Of a stretch of 36,506 nt of DNA, positions 8,759 to 16,111 are shown in pieces. This DNA comes from a virus, in the IMG/VR virus record IMGVR_UViG_3300032132_000022, positions 1-36,506 of that record; one strand, given 5' to 3'. The translations under genes and the position numbers were made by a program. The notes beneath the pieces are model-generated. The model had not been told where the DNA came from. It ran no database searches and worked only from the letters and a program-made list of their open reading frames with translations. Position 1 is the stretch's first letter, and every line of letters begins with the position of its first letter.

Positions 8759-9283
8759 ATGAAACAGATGAAATTGAAAATCGGAGTCGTGCTTCTCGCT
8801 GCTGCTCTGGTGTCGGTGTCTTCGTTCGCTGCGATGAACTTCGTGCGCGGCGCGGGACAGGTTTGGTACAAGTCGGCGACCGCTTATGCGGTTGGTGATG
8901 TCGTCGATCTCGGCGATCGCTACGGAGTCGCGTTGAGTCAAATCGGCGCGAACACGCAGGGAGTGGTGTCGGTGTCTGGCGTTTATGCGCTGCGGCATTT
9001 CACCAACGAGACGACCGTGCTCGGTACGCGCATGTACTGGGATGCAACCTCGACATCGGTGACTGCCACCGCTACTGCGGACAAGTTCATCGGACTTGCC
9101 GTGTCGAGCAATGCGTCTCCAGCTACGACGCAGGGCATCATCGAGATTGATCTGAACGCGAGTCTTCGACCTGACGGTCAGACCACGGTTACGATCACGA
9201 ATCTGGGTCGGACTGTTGCTCAAACGAACATCTCGGTGTTTGTGAATGGATTGCTGAAGTCGAACACCACTACGGGTCCGTAA
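8759..9283 (+). CDS. DUF2190-like capsid decoration protein with N-terminal signal peptide
   Basis: 174 residues from the ATG at 8759, supported by an AGAGGA ribosome binding site. Residues 1-25 are a textbook Sec signal: Lys-rich start, a VVLLAAALVSVSS core and a SFAA cleavage-type end. From residue 26 the protein resembles the DUF2190/capsid-cement family: MNFV, a short Tyr segment, AYAVGDVVDLGDRYGVAL, QGVVSVSGVYALRHF, then a small beta-rich domain. The location right after the capsid gene suits a decoration protein. The C-terminal 40 residues (TVTITNL onward) look like a further small beta domain. An internal ATG at 8834 would give a signal-less protein but has no visible ribosome binding site. 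Hairpins lie on both sides of the gene. Confidence 0.75.
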   Translation: MKQMKLKIGVVLLAAALVSVSSFAAMNFVRGAGQVWYKSATAYAVGDVVDLGDRYGVALSQIGANTQGVVSVSGVYALRHFTNETTVLGTRMYWDATSTSVTATATADKFIGLAVSSNASPATTQGIIEIDLNASLRPDGQTTVTITNLGRTVAQTNISVFVNGLLKSNTTTGP

Positions 9284-9310
9284 CACTCGCGCTTCTCCGC
9301 ACGCACATCT

Positions 9311-9345
9311 GGGCGAGCAGCACGTGTGAGCACGTCTGCTCGCCC
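9311..9345 (+). terminator. Hairpin after the decoration gene, terminator-like
   Basis: Arms 9311-9320 and 9336-9345 are perfectly complementary (10 pairs); the inner ACGTG (9322-9326) and CACGT (9331-9335) extend the stem past a one-base bulge, leaving a TGAG loop. TTCTAATAT follows, a weak T-rich tail. It is a plausible intrinsic or partial terminator that would help set decoration-protein levels apart from the downstream tail genes. Confidence 0.6.
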
Positions 9346-9359
9346 TTCTAATATCAACC

Positions 9360-9683
9360 ATGAGCATCACCGACTTAATGTCAGACGCAATCGACTTCGT
9401 CGAGGATGCCCATGCTGATGATCTGAAGCAGACAATCACCGTCGTCAAGACGGGGGACTCTGTCGTCGGGTTGCTGTCGGGAGTCTCCCTGCGCGATGCG
9501 TCCGAGGACTCATTCGTTTTCGAGGAGTCCGATGGTCTGTTCACCACCAAGACCAGCAGGTTCACGAACGGAGTGCCTGCCGTGCGGGATGCAGTCAAGC
9601 ATGGCACGGTTGTCTACTATGTCACAGAGGTGGACACAACGAGGCACGCAGTCACGATTCTGCGTCTGCAAAGAGAGACATGA
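9360..9683 (+). CDS. Putative head-tail connector protein
   Basis: 107 residues. The first 15-20 residues are acidic and helical and the rest is beta-rich (TITVVKTGD, VYYVTEVDTTRHAVTILRLQ). This suits the small head-tail attachment proteins that follow the capsid genes in lambda-like phages (gpFII position), but no diagnostic motif is visible. It begins a tight series of overlapping genes: its stop overlaps the next start as ATGA at 9680-9683. No ribosome binding site is evident before the ATG at 9360. Confidence 0.55.
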   Translation: MSITDLMSDAIDFVEDAHADDLKQTITVVKTGDSVVGLLSGVSLRDASEDSFVFEESDGLFTTKTSRFTNGVPAVRDAVKHGTVVYYVTEVDTTRHAVTILRLQRET

Positions 9684-10555
9684 TCGCGATCCAGCCAGAC
9701 TTTGATCCTGCCAAGCTGAAGCGCGAAATGGGTCTCGTCGCGAAAGCACTGGGTGTCAACCTCGCATTCATCTGCTACGACCAAATGCGCCTTTATTGTG
9801 CTGACATGGTGCGCCGCAGTCAGCCGCGCAAACAGAGGGCAGACATGTTCAGCGACAAGAATATCAAGTTGGCTGACAAGTCGGGCAAAAAGTTGGGCGA
9901 GCGACGGGTCGTGCTGGACATCAACAAGATTGCGGTTGGGGTAAATGAGTCCGCGTACTCATTCGACGAGGTCCGACCGAGTTCGGGCGGCATCTTGTAC
10001 CGCGTAGAAAATCGTTCGACTGGGAAGGTATACCACATTGAGCCACCCATGTACTCGCCAACAGGTCTCGGCGTTTTGCCCGAACTCCACCAGGATCGGC
10101 GCAGACCGGAAGACGGTCGGGTCAAGGGCATCCCACGTGAGAAAATAGGGGGGCACACGATCGTCAACAAGGTCCATGTGTCGAAGTCTGCGAAGCGCGC
10201 CTATGTAGCCAAAACCATCGAGCGTGTCGGCAGGCTGAAGGCAGGGTTTACGCGAGGGTATCTGGTGTTCTGCAAGCGGTCAGGGGCGCAACCCAGAATA
10301 CCAAAGTGGGTCCGCAAAAACATGCTCGCGTCAACGGGCGACGGGTGGGGACGCATTAACCCGAATGATGGCAGGGGAGCATTGCAGGCTATCAACCGTG
10401 TGCGCTATGCGGCGACAAAACTTCTTATGACCGACCGCGTTGCCGCAGCACGAACACGGCAGCGAGATCTCGACAAGCACGTCAAGAAGCGTGCCCATCA
10501 AATAATCGAGCGCGCAAACAAGCAGCGTCTCAAGAGCGCAAAGGTGATCAAGTAA
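9680..10555 (+). CDS. Putative tail completion/neck protein (gpZ or HK97 gp10-like position)
   Basis: 291 residues, strongly basic. The N-terminus (FDPAKLKREMGLVAKALG) and the long basic C-terminal helix rich in Arg/Lys/Ala resemble minor tail or head-tail completion proteins of the gpZ/gp10 group, but the central part is longer than in HK97 gp10 and I do not recognise it. It sits between the connector candidate and the tail terminator candidate, where this function is normally encoded. The stop overlaps the next ATG as TAATG at 10553-10557. Confidence 0.5.
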   Translation: MIAIQPDFDPAKLKREMGLVAKALGVNLAFICYDQMRLYCADMVRRSQPRKQRADMFSDKNIKLADKSGKKLGERRVVLDINKIAVGVNESAYSFDEVRPSSGGILYRVENRSTGKVYHIEPPMYSPTGLGVLPELHQDRRRPEDGRVKGIPREKIGGHTIVNKVHVSKSAKRAYVAKTIERVGRLKAGFTRGYLVFCKRSGAQPRIPKWVRKNMLASTGDGWGRINPNDGRGALQAINRVRYAATKLLMTDRVAAARTRQRDLDKHVKKRAHQIIERANKQRLKSAKVIK

Positions 10556-11067
10556 TGGCAAGCACTTGGCCCGATCTCGGTACAACGCTAGAGACGATCG
10601 AGCGTCGTCTCTTCGACTACCTGCTGGACAAGATAGGTGGCGAGGAGGGTGTCGATGCGTTCATCGGTCGCTTCAATCGCCGACTCAAGGTCACGGACCA
10701 GCAGGCACCAGACGACTCTGAGGACAGGATGTGGGCATTGCGTATGTCTGGCGACGGGGACCGCACAAGCGTTCATGTGCGCCCGAATCAGGCACCCAAC
10801 AACTGCTGGGCAATGGGTGTTCAGTTCATCGGACTGAGCACGTCGCGCAAGTTCTTGCAGCGCATGGCAGGCATTATCCTGACAGCTACACCTGCCAGCG
10901 CAGACACCGACGACAAACTGATCAACGTCCAGAGTTTCAGATGGATGAGTATGCCGACGTTTGAAGAGATCGAACTGGACAGGGAAACGGGCAGAGAAGG
11001 TGGTGCCATTGAAGCGTGGCGACTTGAGGTTCAAATGGACTGTGTTTTCAATAACGTGGAGCAGTAG
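10555..11067 (+). CDS. Putative tail terminator protein
   Basis: 170 residues. It begins with TWPDLGTTLETIERRLFDYL, an amphipathic helix like the start of lambda gpU-type tail terminators, followed by an alpha/beta body and a final strand (AWRLEVQMDCVF). Tail terminators form the ring capping the tail tube and joining it to the head. Length and position (after the neck gene, before the tube candidate) fit, but the identity is mainly positional. Confidence 0.5.
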   Translation: MASTWPDLGTTLETIERRLFDYLLDKIGGEEGVDAFIGRFNRRLKVTDQQAPDDSEDRMWALRMSGDGDRTSVHVRPNQAPNNCWAMGVQFIGLSTSRKFLQRMAGIILTATPASADTDDKLINVQSFRWMSMPTFEEIELDRETGREGGAIEAWRLEVQMDCVFNNVEQ

Positions 11068-11070
11068 ATT

Positions 11071-11589
11071 ATGGCAGTAACATTGACAGGCGACATCGGG
11101 GCACAAGTTTCAGCGCAACTGACTAACACGCTGGAGTTGAGCACGGGCAGCATCAAGCTATTGGCTGGAGCAAATACAAATTCGTGGACGATCGCAGCGG
11201 GAACAGGAGCAAATCAAGCGGATCTCGCGTTTGTAGACCAGCGCACGCTCGCCGCGAGCACGGGCGAATCGCTCGATCTGAATGGTGGTGGACTGACGGA
11301 CCCTTACGGTCAGACACTTGTGTTTGCGAAGCTGAAGGCAATTTATTTTTCTGCGGCAGCAGCGAATGGCGACACGATGTCGTTCGGTGGTGTCTCGAAT
11401 CACGTTCCTGTCTTCGGCGCGGTGGCAGACTTTATTTACGTCCGAGCGGGAGGCATGTTTCTCTGGACAGCACCAGATGCCACTGGGATTGCGGTCTCGG
11501 CGGGAACAGGCGACCTGATCCGCGTGCTAAACAATAACAGTGGCGCAGCGGCGACCTACGACATCATTCTCATTGGTACAAGTGCATAA
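11071..11589 (+). CDS. Conserved phage structural protein, tail-region family of unknown role
   Basis: 172 residues with a pattern I associate with a widespread phage family usually annotated as hypothetical: a FVDQRTLAASTGESLDL segment, LTDPYGQTLVFAKLKAIYF, a GGMFLWTAPDATGIAVSAGTGDLIRV segment and a final YDIILIGTSA strand. It is small, beta-rich and Gly/Ala-rich, as expected for a tube, decoration or tail component. It directly precedes the tail tube candidate. No signal peptide is present. Three bases separate it from the previous stop. Confidence 0.6.
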   Translation: MAVTLTGDIGAQVSAQLTNTLELSTGSIKLLAGANTNSWTIAAGTGANQADLAFVDQRTLAASTGESLDLNGGGLTDPYGQTLVFAKLKAIYFSAAAANGDTMSFGGVSNHVPVFGAVADFIYVRAGGMFLWTAPDATGIAVSAGTGDLIRVLNNNSGAAATYDIILIGTSA

Positions 11590-11611
11590 CAACTGAACAG
11601 GAGTAGATACA

Positions 11612-12307
11612 ATGGCAGACGCAACAGTAGGATGGGAACCGAGTGATCTTTTCGGGGTAAATGCTGATTTTAATGAGCAGAGTTCGAGCAGCATCACAAC
11701 GCATGAAAGCGCGATGGCACGTGACAAAGATGGCAACGTCGAGTGCGAGGCGAGCGGACTGAACACAACGACGGAGCATCAGGTGTCGTACCATTATTGC
11801 GCCACGTCACCCGACATATTGGCCGCGTTTGGTGCGTTTTTGACCGCGTTTGGGCAAATTGAATCGTCAAAGGTCATCACGCAGATAACGGTGAACTTTT
11901 CCGCTGGGGAATACGCCACGGTCGATATAACGGGTCACAATCACGCAGAGAACGCTCACACGTCACAGGATTCCGCTGACATGACCAGCGGCAGTGGCGA
12001 CTTGATTCCGTCAAGCGCGGGTTTCGGGGTTCCGACGTGGGCAGGCATGACACTGGGGGCAAACAGCACCCCAGTCACGGCTACGCTGACCTGCACGATT
12101 GAGCATCTGGACCGTATCGACGAAGCTGGAAATCACTTTGTCGGGCGTAACCTGACACCGAAAGCGGAACTGACGCTGGAATTCATCGGCACACCTTCCG
12201 TCGCCGCGTTGACGGGGTGGACGATTGACTCCGAAGGACCAAGCGATTCCATCGACGATCCCGACTCTTACGCGATCACGGCACATCGCTACTTCGATCT
12301 GTCATAG
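11612..12307 (+). CDS. Putative major tail tube protein
   Basis: 231 residues, acidic, with a good CAGGAG ribosome binding site. It is beta-rich, Ser/Thr-rich, and of the right size for a siphovirus tube subunit. Alternating strand segments (ITQITVNFSAGEYATVDITGH, ATLTCTIEHLDRIDE, AELTLEFIGT) fit the tube/lambda gpV-type fold. The gene is placed directly before the chaperone-position genes and the tape measure, as in lambda. No tail sheath gene is present, in line with a non-contractile tail. No diagnostic motif is available, so the call is by position and composition. Confidence 0.6.
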   Translation: MADATVGWEPSDLFGVNADFNEQSSSSITTHESAMARDKDGNVECEASGLNTTTEHQVSYHYCATSPDILAAFGAFLTAFGQIESSKVITQITVNFSAGEYATVDITGHNHAENAHTSQDSADMTSGSGDLIPSSAGFGVPTWAGMTLGANSTPVTATLTCTIEHLDRIDEAGNHFVGRNLTPKAELTLEFIGTPSVAALTGWTIDSEGPSDSIDDPDSYAITAHRYFDLS

Positions 12308-12350
12308 GCAGTTCCTTCGTGATAAACCCATCGGCCACAGGAGCAACGAC

Positions 12351-12587
12351 ATGGCAACGAGAATAAAAGAGATTAAAGCCAGAGAAGGGGTAGCGCATAG
12401 TGGAATCCCGAACAGACAAGACGAACGGCGAAAGCAAAGCAGAAAACGAGTCGAAGCAAACTGCGAGCGCGCCCGAAAAAAGTACGAAGAGTACGTCGCC
12501 AAACAGACCAGCAGCAGTGGACGCAAATCAGTTGCACCCGATAGCGCGGCAGATGCTGGAGACGGTTCTGGAGGAGACGGGGCATAG
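12351..12587 (+). CDS. Small basic protein in the tail-chaperone position, overlaps the next gene
   Basis: 78 residues from the ATG at 12351, with ACAGGAG 7 bases upstream. It is very rich in Lys/Arg/Glu in the first 50 residues and Gly/Ala/Asp at the end. It overlaps the next gene by 188 bases in another frame. Near its middle lies the canonical slippery heptamer A AAA AAG (12476-12482) in its own frame. In lambda-like phages the gene between tail tube and tape measure makes two chaperones by frameshift, so this may be the upstream partner, but a -1 shift here does not enter the large downstream frame. Confidence 0.5.
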   Translation: MATRIKEIKAREGVAHSGIPNRQDERRKQSRKRVEANCERARKKYEEYVAKQTSSSGRKSVAPDSAADAGDGSGGDGA

Positions 12588-13272
12588 CCTTTGTCTCGAC
12601 GACTTCGGCGAGTTATTTAACGCGCACGAACTGGCGAAGCTACAGACGGAGTCGCACGTTCGCGACGGGGGTGGGTTGCTTTCGCTGCCCGTCGTCGCGG
12701 GGGACGTAACCCTGTACCCAATAACGATTGGTGTCGGGCAGTGGTACGATGACTACCCGTCCGACTGGTACGGCGAAGATGAGGACTTCATGCGACAGTG
12801 CGCGCTCGCGTTCGCGCTGACCTTTGGCGCGGATCGCCATGAGGAACTTCTCTCGATCAGTGCCCAGACGACGTTCGAGAGCAAGATGCACAAGTGGCGA
12901 CGCAGGCTGAAAATCAGCGCGAACGATCTCATGGATGCCGTCCAGCTTTGTATCCCCGACCCAGAGTGTCAGGCGACGCGAGCATCTGGCGAGTTTGGGG
13001 AGGTCGTCGGTCTCCTGGTCAGGGAATACGGGAACAGTCCCGAATACTGGATGTGGGATGCCGACATCGGGTTGTGTTCAGCGATGATAGATGACTTCGT
13101 CGAGCGACAATTCCAAGCAGCAGACGCACAGATGCAGATGACACGCAACACGGGAAAAAAGGTGATCCATTCGACATCAGCATCCCAGCGCAAAATCGCA
13201 GCGATTAAGCAGATGCGCGACCTCCGCAACCGACTGCTGAAGGACTGGGGACCGACCGAGGAAGAGAAGTAG
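12400..13272 (+). CDS. Putative tail assembly chaperone
   Basis: 290 residues from a GTG at 12400, with GAAGGGG about 9 bases upstream. Residues 1-45 are disordered and charged, and overlap the 78-residue gene. Residues 50-160 are a mixed alpha/beta domain rich in Asp/Tyr (DDYPSDWYGEDEDF). Residues about 165-240 are helical, with an EYGNSPEYWMWDADIGLCSAMIDDF segment that recalls the Trp/Leu-rich helices of gene-T-type tail chaperones. The last 50 residues are basic. Its place between tube candidate and tape measure fits a chaperone that coats the tape measure during tail assembly. Whether it is made from its own start or by frameshift is open. Confidence 0.55.
   Translation: MESRTDKTNGESKAENESKQTASAPEKSTKSTSPNRPAAVDANQLHPIARQMLETVLEETGHSLCLDDFGELFNAHELAKLQTESHVRDGGGLLSLPVVAGDVTLYPITIGVGQWYDDYPSDWYGEDEDFMRQCALAFALTFGADRHEELLSISAQTTFESKMHKWRRRLKISANDLMDAVQLCIPDPECQATRASGEFGEVVGLLVREYGNSPEYWMWDADIGLCSAMIDDFVERQFQAADAQMQMTRNTGKKVIHSTSASQRKIAAIKQMRDLRNRLLKDWGPTEEEK
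12476..12482 (+). promoter_or_regulatory. Slippery heptamer A AAA AAG in the chaperone overlap
   Basis: The heptamer is aligned with the reading frame of the 12351 gene (codons cga aaa aag). A -1 shift would add 20 codons and stop at 12542-12544. Only a +1 or -2 shift would join the 290-residue frame. The sequence itself is certain; its use is not. Confidence 0.35.
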
Positions 13273-13275
13273 GCA

Positions 13276-15189
13276 ATGGCAGGCAGCGTTAAAATCAAAA
13301 TTCAAGCCTTGTCGAAATACAAGAGGGCTTTTGATGCGGTCGGCAAACAGTTTACGCGAATCAAAAAACTCGCGCTGGGGGCAAGCGGAGCGATCAAGGG
13401 CATGTTCAAGCACATGTTCAGCGTCCGCTCCATGCTCGCGGGTGGCGGGATTGTTGCTGGTCTGGTTGCGACCGTAAAGCAGTCGCAGAATTTTGCGCTC
13501 CAGATGGCACGTGTCCACACAATGCTCCAGAAGGGGGACATCGCAGCATTTACGAAGGATGTGCGCGAGTTGAGTGCGGAACTCGGACTGACGAAAGACG
13601 AACTCTCGCGGGGACTGTATCAAGTCCTGTCGGCAGGTGTACCACGGGAGAACGCAATCGAATTCCTGACGGTAGCCTCCCGCGCAGCAGTTGCTGGCGT
13701 AACGGATGTGGAGACTGCGGTGGACGGTTTGACGACCGTCACCAATGCGTATGGACGAGCAAATCTGAGCGTGCAGCGCGCATCTGACATCATGTTTGCG
13801 ACCGTCTATAAGGGCAAGACGACGTTCCCAGAATTATCGCAGTTCATCGGTCAGTTGACGGGTCTCGCGGCGAAGGCAGGTATCGAATTCGAGGAGTTGG
13901 GTGGCGCGATAGCCTCGGTCGCAAAGCAGGGCATCCAGACCGACAAAGCAGTGGTCGGACTGCGGCAGGCGATCGTCAATCTGCTGCGCCCAAGCACCGA
14001 ACTCGCCGCACTCTACAAAAAGATGGAGATCACGGGTGGTGCGCTGTTGGAGCGACATGGAATAGTCGGGGCACTTAACATGATCGAAGAGGCGGCAGGC
14101 GGCAACATTGATGCGATCGTGCAATTCGTCCAGAACATGCGCGCTATTCCAGCGGTGCTTGCATTGACTGGCAAGAGTGCCGACATTACAGCCGATGCTA
14201 TCGGTTTCGTGACAAATTCAGTGGGTGAGGCAGACAAGGCTTTTGGGAAGGTAGATAAAATTAGGGGCTGGAGTAAGTTATTGCAGGCATCACACAACGT
14301 GCTCCTTCGGTTGGGCGATGTCGTGAATGTAGCGGTCATGCCTGCCATTACGCGCATGTCACAGGTTATCGCACGGCTTGCAGAGAGCGCGGGGTTCGAG
14401 CGGCGATTACAGGGATACACGGATCGACTGCGGGACTTTGCAACCGCTGCGGAGAATGTCGTCAGGATTATGCGGTTCGGCGACCAAGACCAGCGAGATG
14501 CAATGATTACCAGCTTCAAGGACGTTTTAAGCGCGTTTATCAGCGATGCCTTTATGACAGCAGCGAAAGCATTCATGGTGGTGGCTCCGAAGATCGGTAG
14601 CTTGATTGGGAAGGGGTTTATGGCCGGAATAGAACTGATTCCCGGTGCCCGACGACGTGAGGCGATAAAATCGCTTGGCATTGAGGGTGGTCCTAACCAC
14701 CCTCGGTATTCGGACGAGGAAAAAAGTATACTAGAAAATATGATTCAGCGACGGATGAAGGCTATTCACAAGAGGAGGACGGACGTTGGGTTTGATCTGG
14801 CGCAAGGGGTTGACAATCAAACATTTGCTGAAGCATGGAAAAGATTCCAGAAGGGTCTCGCGGAACAGAGTTTTTCGCTCAATGCACAAGGTGATCCCAT
14901 GAGTCGCCACGTCCGTGGCGACACAAGTTACTACCGAACTGACAATCTCGGATCGCTTTATCAGGCAGGTCGCACGCGTGGGTTGGCTCAATATGGACTG
15001 ACTGGTGGCGCGACGGGCGCAAGTCAGTTCCAGTCTACGGACTTAGCCGAGATATTTAATCGTGCGTTCGGGGACGTGTTGACGGGCGCAAAGAAGGAAC
15101 CGTCGGGAACCTATTCCGATCCGGTATTTATGAGAATGGTCGATCCAGAGGTGTCGTTCACGCACGGAGCAGGGGAGTTGATAGCATAA
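13276..15189 (+). CDS. Tail tape measure protein, TP901 core
   Basis: 637 residues. The tape measure sets tail length. Residues about 65-330 hold the TP901-type core: a run of helices including ELSAELGLTKDELSRGLYQVLSAGV, VASRAAVAGVTDVETAVDGLTTV, FPELSQFIGQLTGLAAKAGI and GLRQAIVNLLRPS. A Gly/Ala-rich hydrophobic stretch lies near 55-67 and further hydrophobic helices near 420-455. There is no obvious lysozyme or peptidase domain. At the usual 0.15 nm per residue this predicts a tail of about 95 nm. The start is set 3 bases after the chaperone gene; the stop overlaps the next ATG (TAATG). Confidence 0.88.
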   Translation: MAGSVKIKIQALSKYKRAFDAVGKQFTRIKKLALGASGAIKGMFKHMFSVRSMLAGGGIVAGLVATVKQSQNFALQMARVHTMLQKGDIAAFTKDVRELSAELGLTKDELSRGLYQVLSAGVPRENAIEFLTVASRAAVAGVTDVETAVDGLTTVTNAYGRANLSVQRASDIMFATVYKGKTTFPELSQFIGQLTGLAAKAGIEFEELGGAIASVAKQGIQTDKAVVGLRQAIVNLLRPSTELAALYKKMEITGGALLERHGIVGALNMIEEAAGGNIDAIVQFVQNMRAIPAVLALTGKSADITADAIGFVTNSVGEADKAFGKVDKIRGWSKLLQASHNVLLRLGDVVNVAVMPAITRMSQVIARLAESAGFERRLQGYTDRLRDFATAAENVVRIMRFGDQDQRDAMITSFKDVLSAFISDAFMTAAKAFMVVAPKIGSLIGKGFMAGIELIPGARRREAIKSLGIEGGPNHPRYSDEEKSILENMIQRRMKAIHKRRTDVGFDLAQGVDNQTFAEAWKRFQKGLAEQSFSLNAQGDPMSRHVRGDTSYYRTDNLGSLYQAGRTRGLAQYGLTGGATGASQFQSTDLAEIFNRAFGDVLTGAKKEPSGTYSDPVFMRMVDPEVSFTHGAGELIA

Positions 15190-15590
15190 TGGCAGATGAC
15201 GATTATCTAGAGGGTGAATGGGAGTTCGCGGGAGCAACTCCCACGATACGGTTTTTTAAGAGCGATGCCGCTTTAGCGTCAACAGATCGCGCACAGAAAA
15301 CAATCGTGTTTAAGCGGCACCGACTGGTCGCGAACCATCAGTATAGCTTCGAGGGTGTTGCTCTTGGGACAGTCAAAAGCGGTGAGGACATAACCGCGTA
15401 CTCAGGGAAGAAGCAGTTCTGGGCATCGTGGTGGTCAACCGAGGACGACCCGCAGCGACCGTTTGTATGCACGCAGGACGAAATGTCCGTTGACGCGCCG
15501 TATGCCGACCTCTCTCGACAGTCGCAAACGTGGCAGTCGGTACAACCAAGCTACGCATTTGACCCGACCACTGCTGAAGTCAATTCCTGA
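15189..15590 (+). CDS. Hypothetical tail protein
   Basis: 133 residues, acidic, beta-rich, with many Trp/Tyr/Phe (FWASWWSTEDD near 80-90). Not recognised. It directly follows the tape measure, where distal tail or tip proteins are encoded. Stop and next start overlap as TGATG at 15588-15592. No signal peptide. Confidence 0.6.
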   Translation: MADDDYLEGEWEFAGATPTIRFFKSDAALASTDRAQKTIVFKRHRLVANHQYSFEGVALGTVKSGEDITAYSGKKQFWASWWSTEDDPQRPFVCTQDEMSVDAPYADLSRQSQTWQSVQPSYAFDPTTAEVNS

Positions 15591-16111
15591 TGAGCGTACA
15601 CGGCACACCGTATCTGTTGCCGTCACTGAAGGTGGGTGGACCCATCGGGAGGGGACTGAAACCGCTCGTCCAAGTGGTCAACCGCTTGTGTCACATCGTC
15701 AATAACACGCAGTTTGTAGCGGGGGGGCAATCGTGGTTGACGAAGGACGGGTTGCTGATGGAACCAGACGGACTGCCGTGGGGCAAGTTTGTGTTCGGAT
15801 ACACGCGGACACCTCCTGATGTAGTCACGATCAAGAACATCGAGGTCCAGTGGGGTGCAAACGGGTACTTCGACCTCGCCGACCAGAACGTGACCCTACC
15901 CGCTGCTGCCGATGACTACTATATCGGGGTCGAGTTCAATGGCACCGCACTCACGATTCCTGCCGCCGATACCGACCGCGACACGTTCAAAAGTGATTCA
16001 ACGACGTACCGACAGTGGTTGTATCAGTTTACGCGCAGTGCAACAGACGCGATTACGCTCACAAAGGCAAAGCCATTTAACGTGGGGGATCTCAACGCGA
16101 TCCTCGGATAA
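15590..16111 (+). CDS. Hypothetical tail tip or fibre-associated protein
   Basis: 173 residues. The centre is beta-rich (FVFGYTRTPPDVVTIKNIEVQWG, DDYYIGVEFNGTALTIP), the pattern of a small jelly-roll-like or immunoglobulin-like structural domain. Not assigned to a family. It is coupled to its neighbours by TGATG upstream and TAATG at 16109-16113 downstream, so it belongs to the tail tip operon. Confidence 0.6.
   Translation: MSVHGTPYLLPSLKVGGPIGRGLKPLVQVVNRLCHIVNNTQFVAGGQSWLTKDGLLMEPDGLPWGKFVFGYTRTPPDVVTIKNIEVQWGANGYFDLADQNVTLPAAADDYYIGVEFNGTALTIPAADTDRDTFKSDSTTYRQWLYQFTRSATDAITLTKAKPFNVGDLNAILG

Noticed and set aside
12476-12544. Classical -1 programmed frameshift like lambda G/GT
   Set aside because: The heptamer is perfect, but a -1 shift runs into a stop at 12542 after 20 codons and does not reach the large downstream frame.
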